A stretch of 13,308 nucleotides of DNA, from assembly GCA_002369175.1 (NCBI GenBank), contig DFES01000189.1, forward strand, positions 1 to 13,308, in the 5' to 3' direction. The stretch comes from Selenomonadaceae bacterium UBA3796 (GTDB taxonomy: Bacteria > Bacillota > Negativicutes > Selenomonadales > Selenomonadaceae). Made by a program: the position numbers and the translations under genes. Positions 7,270 through 13,308 of the stretch are shown piece after piece. Under the pieces are notes generated by a model. It made no database searches. It saw only the letters and a program-made list of their open reading frames with translations, and was not told where the DNA came from. Numbering within the stretch: the stretch's first letter is position 1; the number at the start of each line of letters is the position of its first letter.

Positions 7270-7710
7270 ATGGGAAACATGAAGAAAATCATGGTTGTGG
7301 ATGATGACGATATGAATCTGCAGATGGCGGAGTTTATCCTGAAAAAGGAAATGGAGGTGGAGATTGTTCTGGCAGACAGCGGCTACAAGTGCCTCGAACT
7401 TTTGCAGAAAAAGCAGGAGGTGGATCTTATCCTGCTGGATATCCAGATGCCCCGTATGGACGGCATCAAGACGTTGGAGACCATACGGAGCCACCCGGAG
7501 TGGAAGGACATTCCCGTGATTTTCCTCACGGCAGCGGCAGACAAGAACACGGTGATACGGGCAGGGAAACTCGGCGTGGACGGTTATATCAAGAAGCCCT
7601 TTACCCCGGCGGATCTCGTGGAACGTGTCAACAAAGTGCTTGCACTCAAGGCTCTGGATAGCCCGGAAATGGCGAAGCTTTTTGCAGAGCTTTCGAATTT
7701 GGGGAAATAG
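7270..7710 (+). CDS. Stand-alone CheY-like response regulator receiver
   Basis: This 146-aa protein is a single REC domain: acidic cluster DDDD (11-14), phosphoacceptor D57 in LILLDIQMPRMDG, switch Thr T87 in FLTAA, and K109 in KKPF. No output domain follows; only about 20 residues extend past the fold. The ATG at 7270 is chosen over an upstream in-frame TTG at 7228 because GGAGGAG (7261-7267) sits just before it and homologous receivers start close to the MKKIMVVDD strand. It is the first gene of the + operon, with only 2 nt before the EIIC-like gene. It probably accepts phosphate from the HPt domain of the hybrid kinase, either as diffusible output acting by protein contact or as a phosphate sink. 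The target is unknown. Confidence 0.93.
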   Translation: MGNMKKIMVVDDDDMNLQMAEFILKKEMEVEIVLADSGYKCLELLQKKQEVDLILLDIQMPRMDGIKTLETIRSHPEWKDIPVIFLTAAADKNTVIRAGKLGVDGYIKKPFTPADLVERVNKVLALKALDSPEMAKLFAELSNLGK

Positions 7711-7712
7711 GC

Positions 7713-9014
7713 ATGAACGTGGGATGTGAGGACGTTTTTTGGGGAGCACGTCTGCTGCCTTTTGCTGTCGGCCTCTACAAGAACAAATATCTTCGGGCGG
7801 TGCGTCATTCCATTTTTACGATTATGCCCTTCCTTCTTGCGGTTTCCTTTCTGGATATATTGGAGAGCCTGGTGCTGGATCCATGGAGCCCCGTCATGTC
7901 AGATGCGGGGATGAATCTCGGCTACTGGCTGACAGGCGGACTTTCCGGGGATGCCTATCGGCAGCATGGGATCGTGCAGGCCATGGTCTCCTGCCGCCAC
8001 ATTGTCAGCCTGGGGTATGAAATGGTTTCTGTAGCCTTTGCCATGGTATTGACGAAGAAACTGTCAAAGCTCTGGGGAGCGGATGGGAACATGGCCTCTT
8101 TTTGCACTTTGGCGGCTTTTTTTCTTTGGCAGCCGCAAACTGTGGTGATTCAGGGGGATTGGGTGGACTATTTTGCAGGGCGGAGGTTCCTTCCGTCGCT
8201 TTTTGCTGCATTTTTGTCCGCCTGGCTTTTTTCGCGCTTCATGCGGGAGGAACGGTTGCAGCTGAAACTTCCGAAACAGCTGCGGGGGGAAACCGCCCGG
8301 TATCTGTCGGCGTTTCCCTCGATGCTTCTGACACTTCTGGCTCTCATCCTGTTTTCCCTGGGCTCGGACATGGTCTTGCAGGCTGCCGGGGCGTGGCTGA
8401 GGACGGCGGTTCCGCTGGAGATTTTTCAGCATCCCGCAATGGTCTTCCTCTACCAGTTCATCGTCTGGGTTCTTTGGTGGTTCGGACTGCCGGGCTATGG
8501 GGCGACTTCCGTGGTGCAGGAGGTGGTCTATGCGCCTGCTCAGGCCAGCAACCAGTTGGGGGATACGGCCTTTGTATTTACCAGCGGTTTCTTTGAAGCG
8601 GGTGTCATGCATGTTCTGGGGCTCATGATCGCGATTCTCGTTTTTTCCAAACATGAGAACTGGAGATCCGTATCGAAATTCAGCTTGCCGGCCATGTTCT
8701 TCAACATTCAGGAACCGGTGATTTTCTGTCTGCCGGTGGTTTTGAATCCCCTCTTTCTCCTTCCCTATCTCCTGGCGCCTTTGGCGAATACCATGCTGGG
8801 GTGGATCGCCATCTCCTGGGGCATCGTGCCCGTGTTCCATACAGGGGTTTCCTGGACCATGCCCATGCTGCTGAGTGCCTCCATGGGAACCGGCTCCTTC
8901 ATGGGAGGTGTTCTGCAGGCGGTTTGGCTGGTGATGGATATCTTCATTTACGCTCCCTTTGTCATTACCGCGAATATGCTGGACTTCAGGGATGAGGAGG
9001 ATGAGAGGGAATGA
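7713..9014 (+). CDS. Orphan PTS EIIC-like membrane protein, lactose/cellobiose family
   Basis: The 433-aa product is a polytopic membrane protein of the lactose/cellobiose (Chb/Lac) EIIC type. The best landmark is NIQEPVIFCLPVVLNP (331-346), close to the family's NINEPVIFGLPxVLNP, with the substrate-site Glu kept at E334. Where the family usually has W-x-F-G-I-H-G, this protein reads WWFGLPG (255-261), apparently replacing the sugar-site His with P260. EIIC proteins move and hand over sugars for phosphorylation with EIIA and EIIB partners, but none is encoded here; the neighbours are signalling genes. It may therefore be a ligand-sensing pseudo-permease that talks to the kinase, though transport with distant EIIA/EIIB is not excluded. 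The ATG lies 2 nt after the receiver stop; its SD (GGGGAAATAGG) is modest. Its TGA overlaps the BMP start as ATGA. Confidence 0.85.
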   Translation: MNVGCEDVFWGARLLPFAVGLYKNKYLRAVRHSIFTIMPFLLAVSFLDILESLVLDPWSPVMSDAGMNLGYWLTGGLSGDAYRQHGIVQAMVSCRHIVSLGYEMVSVAFAMVLTKKLSKLWGADGNMASFCTLAAFFLWQPQTVVIQGDWVDYFAGRRFLPSLFAAFLSAWLFSRFMREERLQLKLPKQLRGETARYLSAFPSMLLTLLALILFSLGSDMVLQAAGAWLRTAVPLEIFQHPAMVFLYQFIVWVLWWFGLPGYGATSVVQEVVYAPAQASNQLGDTAFVFTSGFFEAGVMHVLGLMIAILVFSKHENWRSVSKFSLPAMFFNIQEPVIFCLPVVLNPLFLLPYLLAPLANTMLGWIAISWGIVPVFHTGVSWTMPMLLSASMGTGSFMGGVLQAVWLVMDIFIYAPFVITANMLDFRDEEDERE

Positions 9015-10117
9015 ATGTTTCCAAGGATGAGGATCTTGCCCGGCGGTTCTTTCGCTTGAATGCCTGCGTCTCGGTGGTTCTTCTGGTGGCTATCGTGGTC
9101 TCTGTCTTTCAGTTCGGGGCGGAGGCGTGGAAAGGACAGCGGCAGATCGGTCTCCTCCTGGCAGGCGAAAAATCCAAGGCGGGATGGAACCGGACGCAGT
9201 ACCGGGGCATGCAGGAGGCTTGTGATGTTCTGGGCTATGAGCTTTTGGTGGAGGAGAACGTGCAGGGGGATGAGACAAGCTGCCATAACGCGGTAAGGGA
9301 ACTGGTGGAAAAGCAGGCCAAGGTCATTTTCATGACCAATGCGGCTTCGCCGGAGGCCATGAAAGAGGTGGCGAGAAGCTGCCCCCATGTCCAGTTTTTC
9401 TCCGTTGAGTCCGTTCCTTCGGGCTACGAAATGTGCCGCTATGCCATCCGCTACGTCGAGCCGTGCTATCTGGCAGGCATTCTGGCAGGGATTCGGACGA
9501 AAACGGGACAGGTGGGCTATGTGGCTCCTTATGCCAGCCCGGAATTCTATCAGGCCATCAATGCCTTTGCACTTGGTGTTCGGAAGGTGAATCCGGAGGC
9601 TCGGATACTCCTTTTCTGGTCGGGGGGATGGGAGAATCACGAGAAGGAGGAGCAGGCCGTCTGGGATTTCAAGGCGGCTTCCGTGGATGTCATGGCGTAC
9701 TTTCAGGATGGGGAAACGATTCCCGCAGCCGCAGATCGTGCGGGGATTCATTTCATCTCCATGCACGAGTTTCATCCTGATACCGACTACGAGATCGCAA
9801 CCGTCAAGGTGGATTGGAAGAAACTTTATCTCAACATGCTGCGGCAGAATCTCAGGAAGACCGACAGAGAAGCATATTGGGCGACGATTCTGGACAGAAC
9901 CGTGGATATTGCGCCTATCCTCTCTGCCCTTTCCGCACGGGAGAGGGCTTACTTTGAGACAGAGTACTGGGAAGTGCAGCAAGGAAAGAGCGTCTTTTCC
10001 GGAGAAATCTACGATAGGAACGGTGTCCGGCGGTGCGGGACGGGGGAGGCCATCAGCAATGAAGCCCTTCCGCAGATGAATTGGCTGGCCAGAGGAGTGA
10101 GCGTCATTGGCAACTGA
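9011..10117 (+). CDS. Membrane-anchored BMP/PnrA-like periplasmic binding protein
   Basis: The 368-aa protein resembles the basic membrane protein (BMP/PnrA/TmpC) family of periplasmic binding proteins: strand QIGLLLAG (44-51), GWNRTQYRGMQEA (58-70), YLAGILAG (153-160), a second lobe with GQVGYVAPYASPEF and FALGVRKVNPEA, and a late DTDYEIATVKVDW stretch. Known members bind nucleosides for ABC import. Instead of a lipoprotein signal it has an uncleaved-looking N-terminal helix (about 17-35) after a charged start, which would tether it to the outer face of the membrane. No ABC ATPase or permease is nearby. The ATG overlaps the EIIC stop (ATGA), with GAGGAGG (8994-9000) 10 nt upstream; its end overlaps the kinase gene by 11 bp. 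It probably presents a ligand to the kinase, as LuxP does for LuxQ. The ligand is unproven. Confidence 0.83.
   Translation: MNVSKDEDLARRFFRLNACVSVVLLVAIVVSVFQFGAEAWKGQRQIGLLLAGEKSKAGWNRTQYRGMQEACDVLGYELLVEENVQGDETSCHNAVRELVEKQAKVIFMTNAASPEAMKEVARSCPHVQFFSVESVPSGYEMCRYAIRYVEPCYLAGILAGIRTKTGQVGYVAPYASPEFYQAINAFALGVRKVNPEARILLFWSGGWENHEKEEQAVWDFKAASVDVMAYFQDGETIPAAADRAGIHFISMHEFHPDTDYEIATVKVDWKKLYLNMLRQNLRKTDREAYWATILDRTVDIAPILSALSARERAYFETEYWEVQQGKSVFSGEIYDRNGVRRCGTGEAISNEALPQMNWLARGVSVIGN
10091..10109 (+). promoter_or_regulatory. RBS that fixes the TTG start of the hybrid kinase
   Basis: AGAGGAGT (10091-10098) puts GGAG 9 nt before TTG at 10107. In this frame a TGA at 10098-10100 rules out any earlier start, and the next ATG in frame lies beyond the first membrane helix. 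TTG is therefore the start. The site sits inside the end of the BMP-like gene, implying coupled translation. Confidence 0.75.
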
Positions 10118-12740
10118 GGATTTATATGAGGACTTGGACAAGGCTCTCTTGTCAGAGAAGGCGGCCAGGGAGAAGAAAAACACCTTTCGTTTTGCACTGA
10201 AGTTGGTGAGCCGTTTCTTCGTGTTCCTGTTTTTTTTGATATTGCTGGGGTTTCTGGTGATGGGGCGCATGGAAAGCCTGCTGAATGATGAGATGGAGAC
10301 TCTGGTGGCACGGCAGGCAATGACCCGGGCGCAGGTTGTCCGCGTGCGGCTCATGGGAGAACAGGAAGGTATGCAGCGCGATGCCGTGGCCCTGGGGGAG
10401 GGCAGGGTGACCTCCGAGATGGTGCTGGCTGCGGTTGCCGCAGGGGAACCGGGCGTTGTGGCGGGCTTGGCGGATATTGCCGGCAATACGGTCATGGGCT
10501 CACCCCTTCCCCGCTCCCTTCAGAAGCAGCTGGCGCTTTCCGGTTCCGGCGCAAGAATCATCCGCTATTATGCGGATGCGGGGATTGTCATCAGCATTCC
10601 TGTGCTCTACGGGGGGAATGTACGGCAGGTTTTTTACAAGGTCTACGGAAACGAACTTCTGCAAGGCGGGTATCTGGATCTGCAAAGCGACATGGGAAGC
10701 AATACGCTGCTCTGCGACCAGTCCGATGGGAGGGTCATTGTTCCCTATGAGGGCTATGGTCCAGGGGACAGGTTCTTTGATGAAAATCAGCAGGTTCCCC
10801 GAGGCAGGGATGAGATCCTGGAGCGGCTTTCCGTGGAAAATGCGGCGGCGGTCTACTCCGATGAGATCGATCCGGACAATGCCGTCTTTGGTGCGGAGGT
10901 TCTCCCGGGACTGATCATTCTTGGCTATGCGGACTGGGATTCCATCGTTGCCAATGTGGGTCATATCCACAGGCTCGTTCTCTGGGTGTTCTGGCTGATG
11001 CTTCTGCTCTTCGGCATCTTCACGCTCTATTCCTTTACGGCGGAGCTCAAGGTATCGGAGAGCGATGAGCTTCGGGAGGCCAAAAAGGATGCCGATCGTG
11101 CAAACCAGGCAAAGAGCGAGTTCCTTGCCAATATGAGTCATGAGATCCGGACGCCTCTCAATGCCGTTCTGGGAATGAACGAGATGATCCTCAGAGAAGC
11201 GCCGGAGAATTCCCCCCTTCGCTCCTATGCCTGGAACGTGAAGAGCGCCAGCGAGACGCTGCTTTCCCTGATCAATGATATCCTCGATTTTTCCAAGATT
11301 GAATCCGGCAAGATGGAACTGGTGGAAGCGGAGTATTCGCTGAGTTCCGTCTTGAATGACATCTTCAACATGATGCGCTTCAAGGCGGAGAAAAAGAATC
11401 TGGCCTTCCATATCGAGGTGGATGATACGGTTCCGGATTCCCTCTATGGCGACGAGGTGCGGGTGCGCCAGGTCATCGTGAACATCCTGAACAACGCGGT
11501 GAAGTATACCCAGGAGGGCAGCGTCACCTTCCGCGTGAAATGGAAACGGATGCCGGACGGCAATGCCCTGCTGCAGTTCAGTTCCATTGATACGGGAATC
11601 GGCATCCGGGAGGAGGATATGGGGAAGCTCTTCTCCCAGTTTGAACGGCTGGATCTTCAGAAAAACCGCAACATCGAAGGCACGGGGCTGGGGCTTTCCA
11701 TCACGACGAATCTCCTGCGCATGATGAACGGCGAGCTCAAGGTCACCAGCGAATACGGGAAAGGAAGCAACTTTACGATTTTCCTTCCCCAGAAGGTGGA
11801 GCACTACGAGGCCATCGGAGATTTCCGCACGCGGGCAGAGGCATTCCTCCGGCAGCAGAACAGCTACCGCGAAAGCTTCGTGGCACCCGATGCGGAGATT
11901 CTCGTGGTGGATGACAGCGATATGAATCTCTATGTGGTGGAGAATCTGCTGAAGAAGACCAGAGTGCAGGTGACACGCGCCATGAGCGGTCCGGAATGCT
12001 TGGAGCGGATGGCAGAGCACCATTACGATGTCATATTCCTCGACCATATGATGCCCGGCATGGACGGCATCGAGACCTTGGAACGCGCCAAGGCCATGGA
12101 AGAGAGCAAGTGCAAGGAGGTTCCCATCATCGCCCTTACGGCAAATGCCATCTCCGGTGTGAGGGATATGTTCCTGAAGAAGGGCTTCACGGACTATTTG
12201 TCAAAGCCTGTGGACAGCAAGATGCTGGAACGCATGCTCCAACAGTATCTGCCTCCGGAAAAGGTGCTGGATGCAGGGGAATTCGAAGCATCGGCAGGGG
12301 AGACGCAGAACGAGGAAGCGATGCCGCCATCACAGGAAGCTGCAGCTACGACAGCGCCGGAAGCGGAGGGCTTCTATGTGGATACGGAGACGGGAATCCA
12401 ATACAGCGGCGGTTCTGAGGAGATGTACCGAAAGTTCCTGATCATGTTCTGCCAGAGAAGAGAAGTCGTGCAAAACCAGCTGGCAGAAGACTTTGCAAGT
12501 GAGAACTGGGAGGACTATAGAACCCATATCCATGCGCTCAAATCCACATCCCTTTCCATGGGAGGCGTACTCCTTTCCAAAGAGGCGAAAGCGTTGGAAA
12601 TGGCGGGGCAGGCGTATCTTGACGCCCCGGAAGAGGAAAAGGAGGCTCACCTCGCCTATATTCGCGAAAATCACGCAAAGGCAATGGAGCTCTACGACAA
12701 ATTCGTAGAAGAAGCGGAGCGGCGGGAGCTTCTGGAATAA
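10107..12740 (+). CDS. Hybrid sensor histidine kinase (sensor-HisKA-HATPase-REC-HPt)
   Basis: The 877-aa kinase starts with a short charged cytoplasmic segment, then a helix at about 33-53, an extracytoplasmic sensor (about 55-287) and a second helix (about 289-312). The sensor looks Cache/PDC-like (ISIPVLYGGNVRQVFYK at 163-179, GLIILGYADWDSI at 268-280), but this is a fold guess. No HAMP domain is present; a coiled coil leads straight to HisKA, with H345 in SHEIRTPLN. The HATPase has the N box VNILNNAVKYT (458-468), DTGIGI (495-500) and GTGLGLSI (525-532). A REC domain (about 596-715) has D646 in FLDHMMPGMDG and K700. After a Glu/Ala/Pro linker comes an HPt domain with H809 in HIHALKSTS. It should relay phosphate H345-D646-H809 to a receiver, most simply the 7270-7710 product. 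It is the last gene of the operon, followed by two terminators. Confidence 0.95.
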   Translation: MATEDLYEDLDKALLSEKAAREKKNTFRFALKLVSRFFVFLFFLILLGFLVMGRMESLLNDEMETLVARQAMTRAQVVRVRLMGEQEGMQRDAVALGEGRVTSEMVLAAVAAGEPGVVAGLADIAGNTVMGSPLPRSLQKQLALSGSGARIIRYYADAGIVISIPVLYGGNVRQVFYKVYGNELLQGGYLDLQSDMGSNTLLCDQSDGRVIVPYEGYGPGDRFFDENQQVPRGRDEILERLSVENAAAVYSDEIDPDNAVFGAEVLPGLIILGYADWDSIVANVGHIHRLVLWVFWLMLLLFGIFTLYSFTAELKVSESDELREAKKDADRANQAKSEFLANMSHEIRTPLNAVLGMNEMILREAPENSPLRSYAWNVKSASETLLSLINDILDFSKIESGKMELVEAEYSLSSVLNDIFNMMRFKAEKKNLAFHIEVDDTVPDSLYGDEVRVRQVIVNILNNAVKYTQEGSVTFRVKWKRMPDGNALLQFSSIDTGIGIREEDMGKLFSQFERLDLQKNRNIEGTGLGLSITTNLLRMMNGELKVTSEYGKGSNFTIFLPQKVEHYEAIGDFRTRAEAFLRQQNSYRESFVAPDAEILVVDDSDMNLYVVENLLKKTRVQVTRAMSGPECLERMAEHHYDVIFLDHMMPGMDGIETLERAKAMEESKCKEVPIIALTANAISGVRDMFLKKGFTDYLSKPVDSKMLERMLQQYLPPEKVLDAGEFEASAGETQNEEAMPPSQEAAATTAPEAEGFYVDTETGIQYSGGSEEMYRKFLIMFCQRREVVQNQLAEDFASENWEDYRTHIHALKSTSLSMGGVLLSKEAKALEMAGQAYLDAPEEEKEAHLAYIRENHAKAMELYDKFVEEAERRELLE

Positions 12741-12752
12741 CAACGGAATATG

Positions 12753-12787
12753 AAAAAACTGCCTGCTTTGATTGCAGGCAGTTTTTT
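12753..12787 (+). terminator. Intrinsic terminator of the kinase operon
   Basis: AAAAAACTGCCTGC (12753-12766) pairs perfectly with GCAGGCAGTTTTTT (12774-12787) around a 7-nt loop, 12 nt after the kinase stop. The right arm ends in six T. The A run on the left makes it usable from the other strand too. Confidence 0.93.
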
Positions 12788-12813
12788 GCGGTGGTGCGCC
12801 CGGCATGGACACC

Positions 12814-12852
12814 AAAACGCACAGAGCCTTTTCAAGGCTCTGTGCGTTTTTT
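12814..12852. terminator. Second strong terminator, bidirectional
   Basis: AAAACGCACAGAGCCTT (12814-12830) and AAGGCTCTGTGCGTTTT (12834-12850) form a 17-bp perfect stem with a TTC loop. T runs follow on the + strand (12847-12852), and T residues opposite the A run follow on the minus strand. It abuts the inverted-repeat segment with no gap. It may back up the first terminator, or end a gene entering from the right. Confidence 0.9.
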
Positions 12853-12877
12853 CACAGAATAGACCATTCTGCGAACG
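12853..12877 (+). repeat. Left 25-bp inverted repeat
   Basis: This perfect match to the reverse complement of 13284-13308 begins one base after the T run of the second terminator. Identity stops sharply at 12878 (TTAGAT on the left against GAACCT on the reversed right). Confidence 0.92.
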
Positions 12878-13130
12878 TTAGATTTTTAAAATACCATGGT
12901 ATATTTTACTTCATATGATTGTCGTATGTCAATCAAGATAATTGGTTCACAATATTCGCATTAAAAACCTTGGTTTCCAATCCTGGTTGTTTTGCTCAAA
13001 ATCTACCGCGAGCGAGAAGGAAATACCACACGTTCCTTTGCAAAAACCAAGCGTGCAGGTTCCAACCGAATCCTTTCCTTGATGGATGAGATATGCGCTT
13101 GAATTGCATCGGCATACACGGGAGACTTTT

Positions 13131-13243
13131 TAAGCCGTCAAATAAGCCGTCAAAATCCGATGCCGAATGCGTTCTCGCATATGTGTTTTGATGAATTTTT
13201 GGATTTTTCATTTAAATAAACAGGCCGTCAGGATAAGCCGTCA
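13131..13243. repeat. Two pairs of GCCGTCA direct repeats
   Basis: TAAGCCGTCA occurs at 13131-13140, 13143-13152 and 13234-13243, and a variant with AGGCCGTCA at 13222-13230. The copies form two close pairs (12- and 13-bp periods) about 90 bp apart within the inverted-repeat segment. They could be binding sites for a recombinase or regulator. Function is unknown. Confidence 0.6.
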
Positions 13244-13283
13244 GTGCTTTGTGGTGCCCCATGTGGAAGAAGCTTCGAGGTTC

Positions 13284-13308
13284 CGTTCGCAGAATGGTCT
13301 ATTCTGTG
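13284..13308 (-). repeat. Right 25-bp inverted repeat, reaching the window end
   Basis: This is the perfect inverted copy of 12853-12877. It may continue beyond the window: if extended, the next bases would have to mirror the T run at 12847-12852. Confidence 0.92.

Larger units (their letters stand above)
12853..13308. mobile_element. 456-bp segment with perfect 25-bp terminal inverted repeats (MITE or invertible)
   Basis: The 25 bases at 12853-12877 (beginning CACAGAATAGACC) are the exact reverse complement of 13284-13308. Each arm also holds a small dyad, CAGAAT-AGACC-ATTCTG. Between the arms are about 406 bp, visibly more AT-rich than the genes, with no convincing gene: the longest reading frame (minus, 13211-12996, 71 codons) has no ribosome binding site. 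Size and structure fit a MITE-like non-autonomous element, or an invertible segment recognised by a site-specific recombinase. No transposase or recombinase is present, and a target duplication cannot be tested because the window ends at the last repeat base. Confidence 0.6.

Noticed and set aside
8948..10495. 515-codon minus-strand frame opposite the BMP-like gene and kinase start
   Set aside because: It crosses two real genes with clear motifs and has no recognisable domain of its own.
10500..12047. 515-codon minus-strand frame opposite the hybrid kinase
   Set aside because: The + strand has full HisKA, HATPase and REC motifs; this frame is a coding shadow.
12996..13211. 71-codon minus-strand frame in the inverted-repeat segment
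   Set aside because: There is no Shine-Dalgarno before its ATG, part of it is just the GCCGTCA repeats translated, and I recognise no domain. If many element copies exist it may be annotated often, but that would not make it a gene.
13131..13243. CRISPR array
   Set aside because: The repeats are too short (7-10 bp), only four in number, and the spacing is uneven; there is no cas gene.

Overview
The window looks like a 13.3 kb stretch of a GC-rich Bacillota genome, most plausibly a Negativicutes (Selenomonas/Megasphaera-type) bacterium. The support is indirect: strong GGAGG ribosome binding sites, a TTG start, A/T-flanked intrinsic terminators, and a mix of lactose/cellobiose-type PTS EIIC, BMP-family and Cache-like sensor proteins. 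No rRNA, tRNA or CRISPR is visible. Both window edges are repetitive (an Asp/Glu-codon tract on the left, a 25-bp inverted repeat on the right), so this may be a whole assembly contig that broke at repeats.

Layout. Positions 1-114 hold the acidic C-terminal tail of a truncated + strand gene, followed by a bidirectional terminator (149-183). From 7016 back to 165 runs a tightly packed minus-strand operon of five genes behind a good sigma-A-type promoter (7097-7070): a membrane c-di-GMP phosphodiesterase with two periplasmic solute-binding domains, a CitE-like TIM-barrel C-C bond lyase, a PRTase-TRSP protein, a StiP/PRTase-like protein with a C-terminal Pelota RNA-binding domain, and a HAD phosphatase. 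The last four match the biosynthetic set that accompanies tellurite-resistance (Ter) loci, predicted in the literature to make a nucleoside-like metabolite. The usual ATP-grasp and TerD/TerC genes are not in this window.

A divergent plus-strand operon (7270-12740) encodes a stand-alone CheY-like receiver, an orphan PTS EIIC-like membrane protein with an apparent His-to-Pro change at a substrate-site motif, a membrane-anchored BMP/PnrA-like periplasmic binding protein, and a hybrid histidine kinase (sensor, HisKA, HATPase, REC, HPt). No EIIA/EIIB, ABC ATPase or permease accompanies the two transporter-derived proteins, so they look like sensors. Genes abut or overlap, indicating one co-translated unit. 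The 253-bp region between the two operons carries the minus-strand promoter and a 15-bp tandem direct repeat (7176-7206) that is a candidate operator.

The plus operon ends with two strong terminators (12753-12787 and 12814-12852). Directly abutting the second is a 456-bp, visibly AT-richer segment bounded by perfect 25-bp inverted repeats (12853-12877 and 13284-13308) and containing paired GCCGTCA repeats. It is either a MITE-like non-autonomous element or an invertible DNA segment.

Working model (inference): the divergent pair is one signalling unit in which extracytoplasmic ligand sensing (BMP-like, EIIC-like, Cache-like and SBP domains) feeds a His-Asp phosphorelay and c-di-GMP hydrolysis, coupled to production of a Ter-type nucleoside-like metabolite. 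BMP proteins are classically nucleoside binders, so sensing of a nucleoside-like compound beside an operon predicted to make one is the most interesting idea here.
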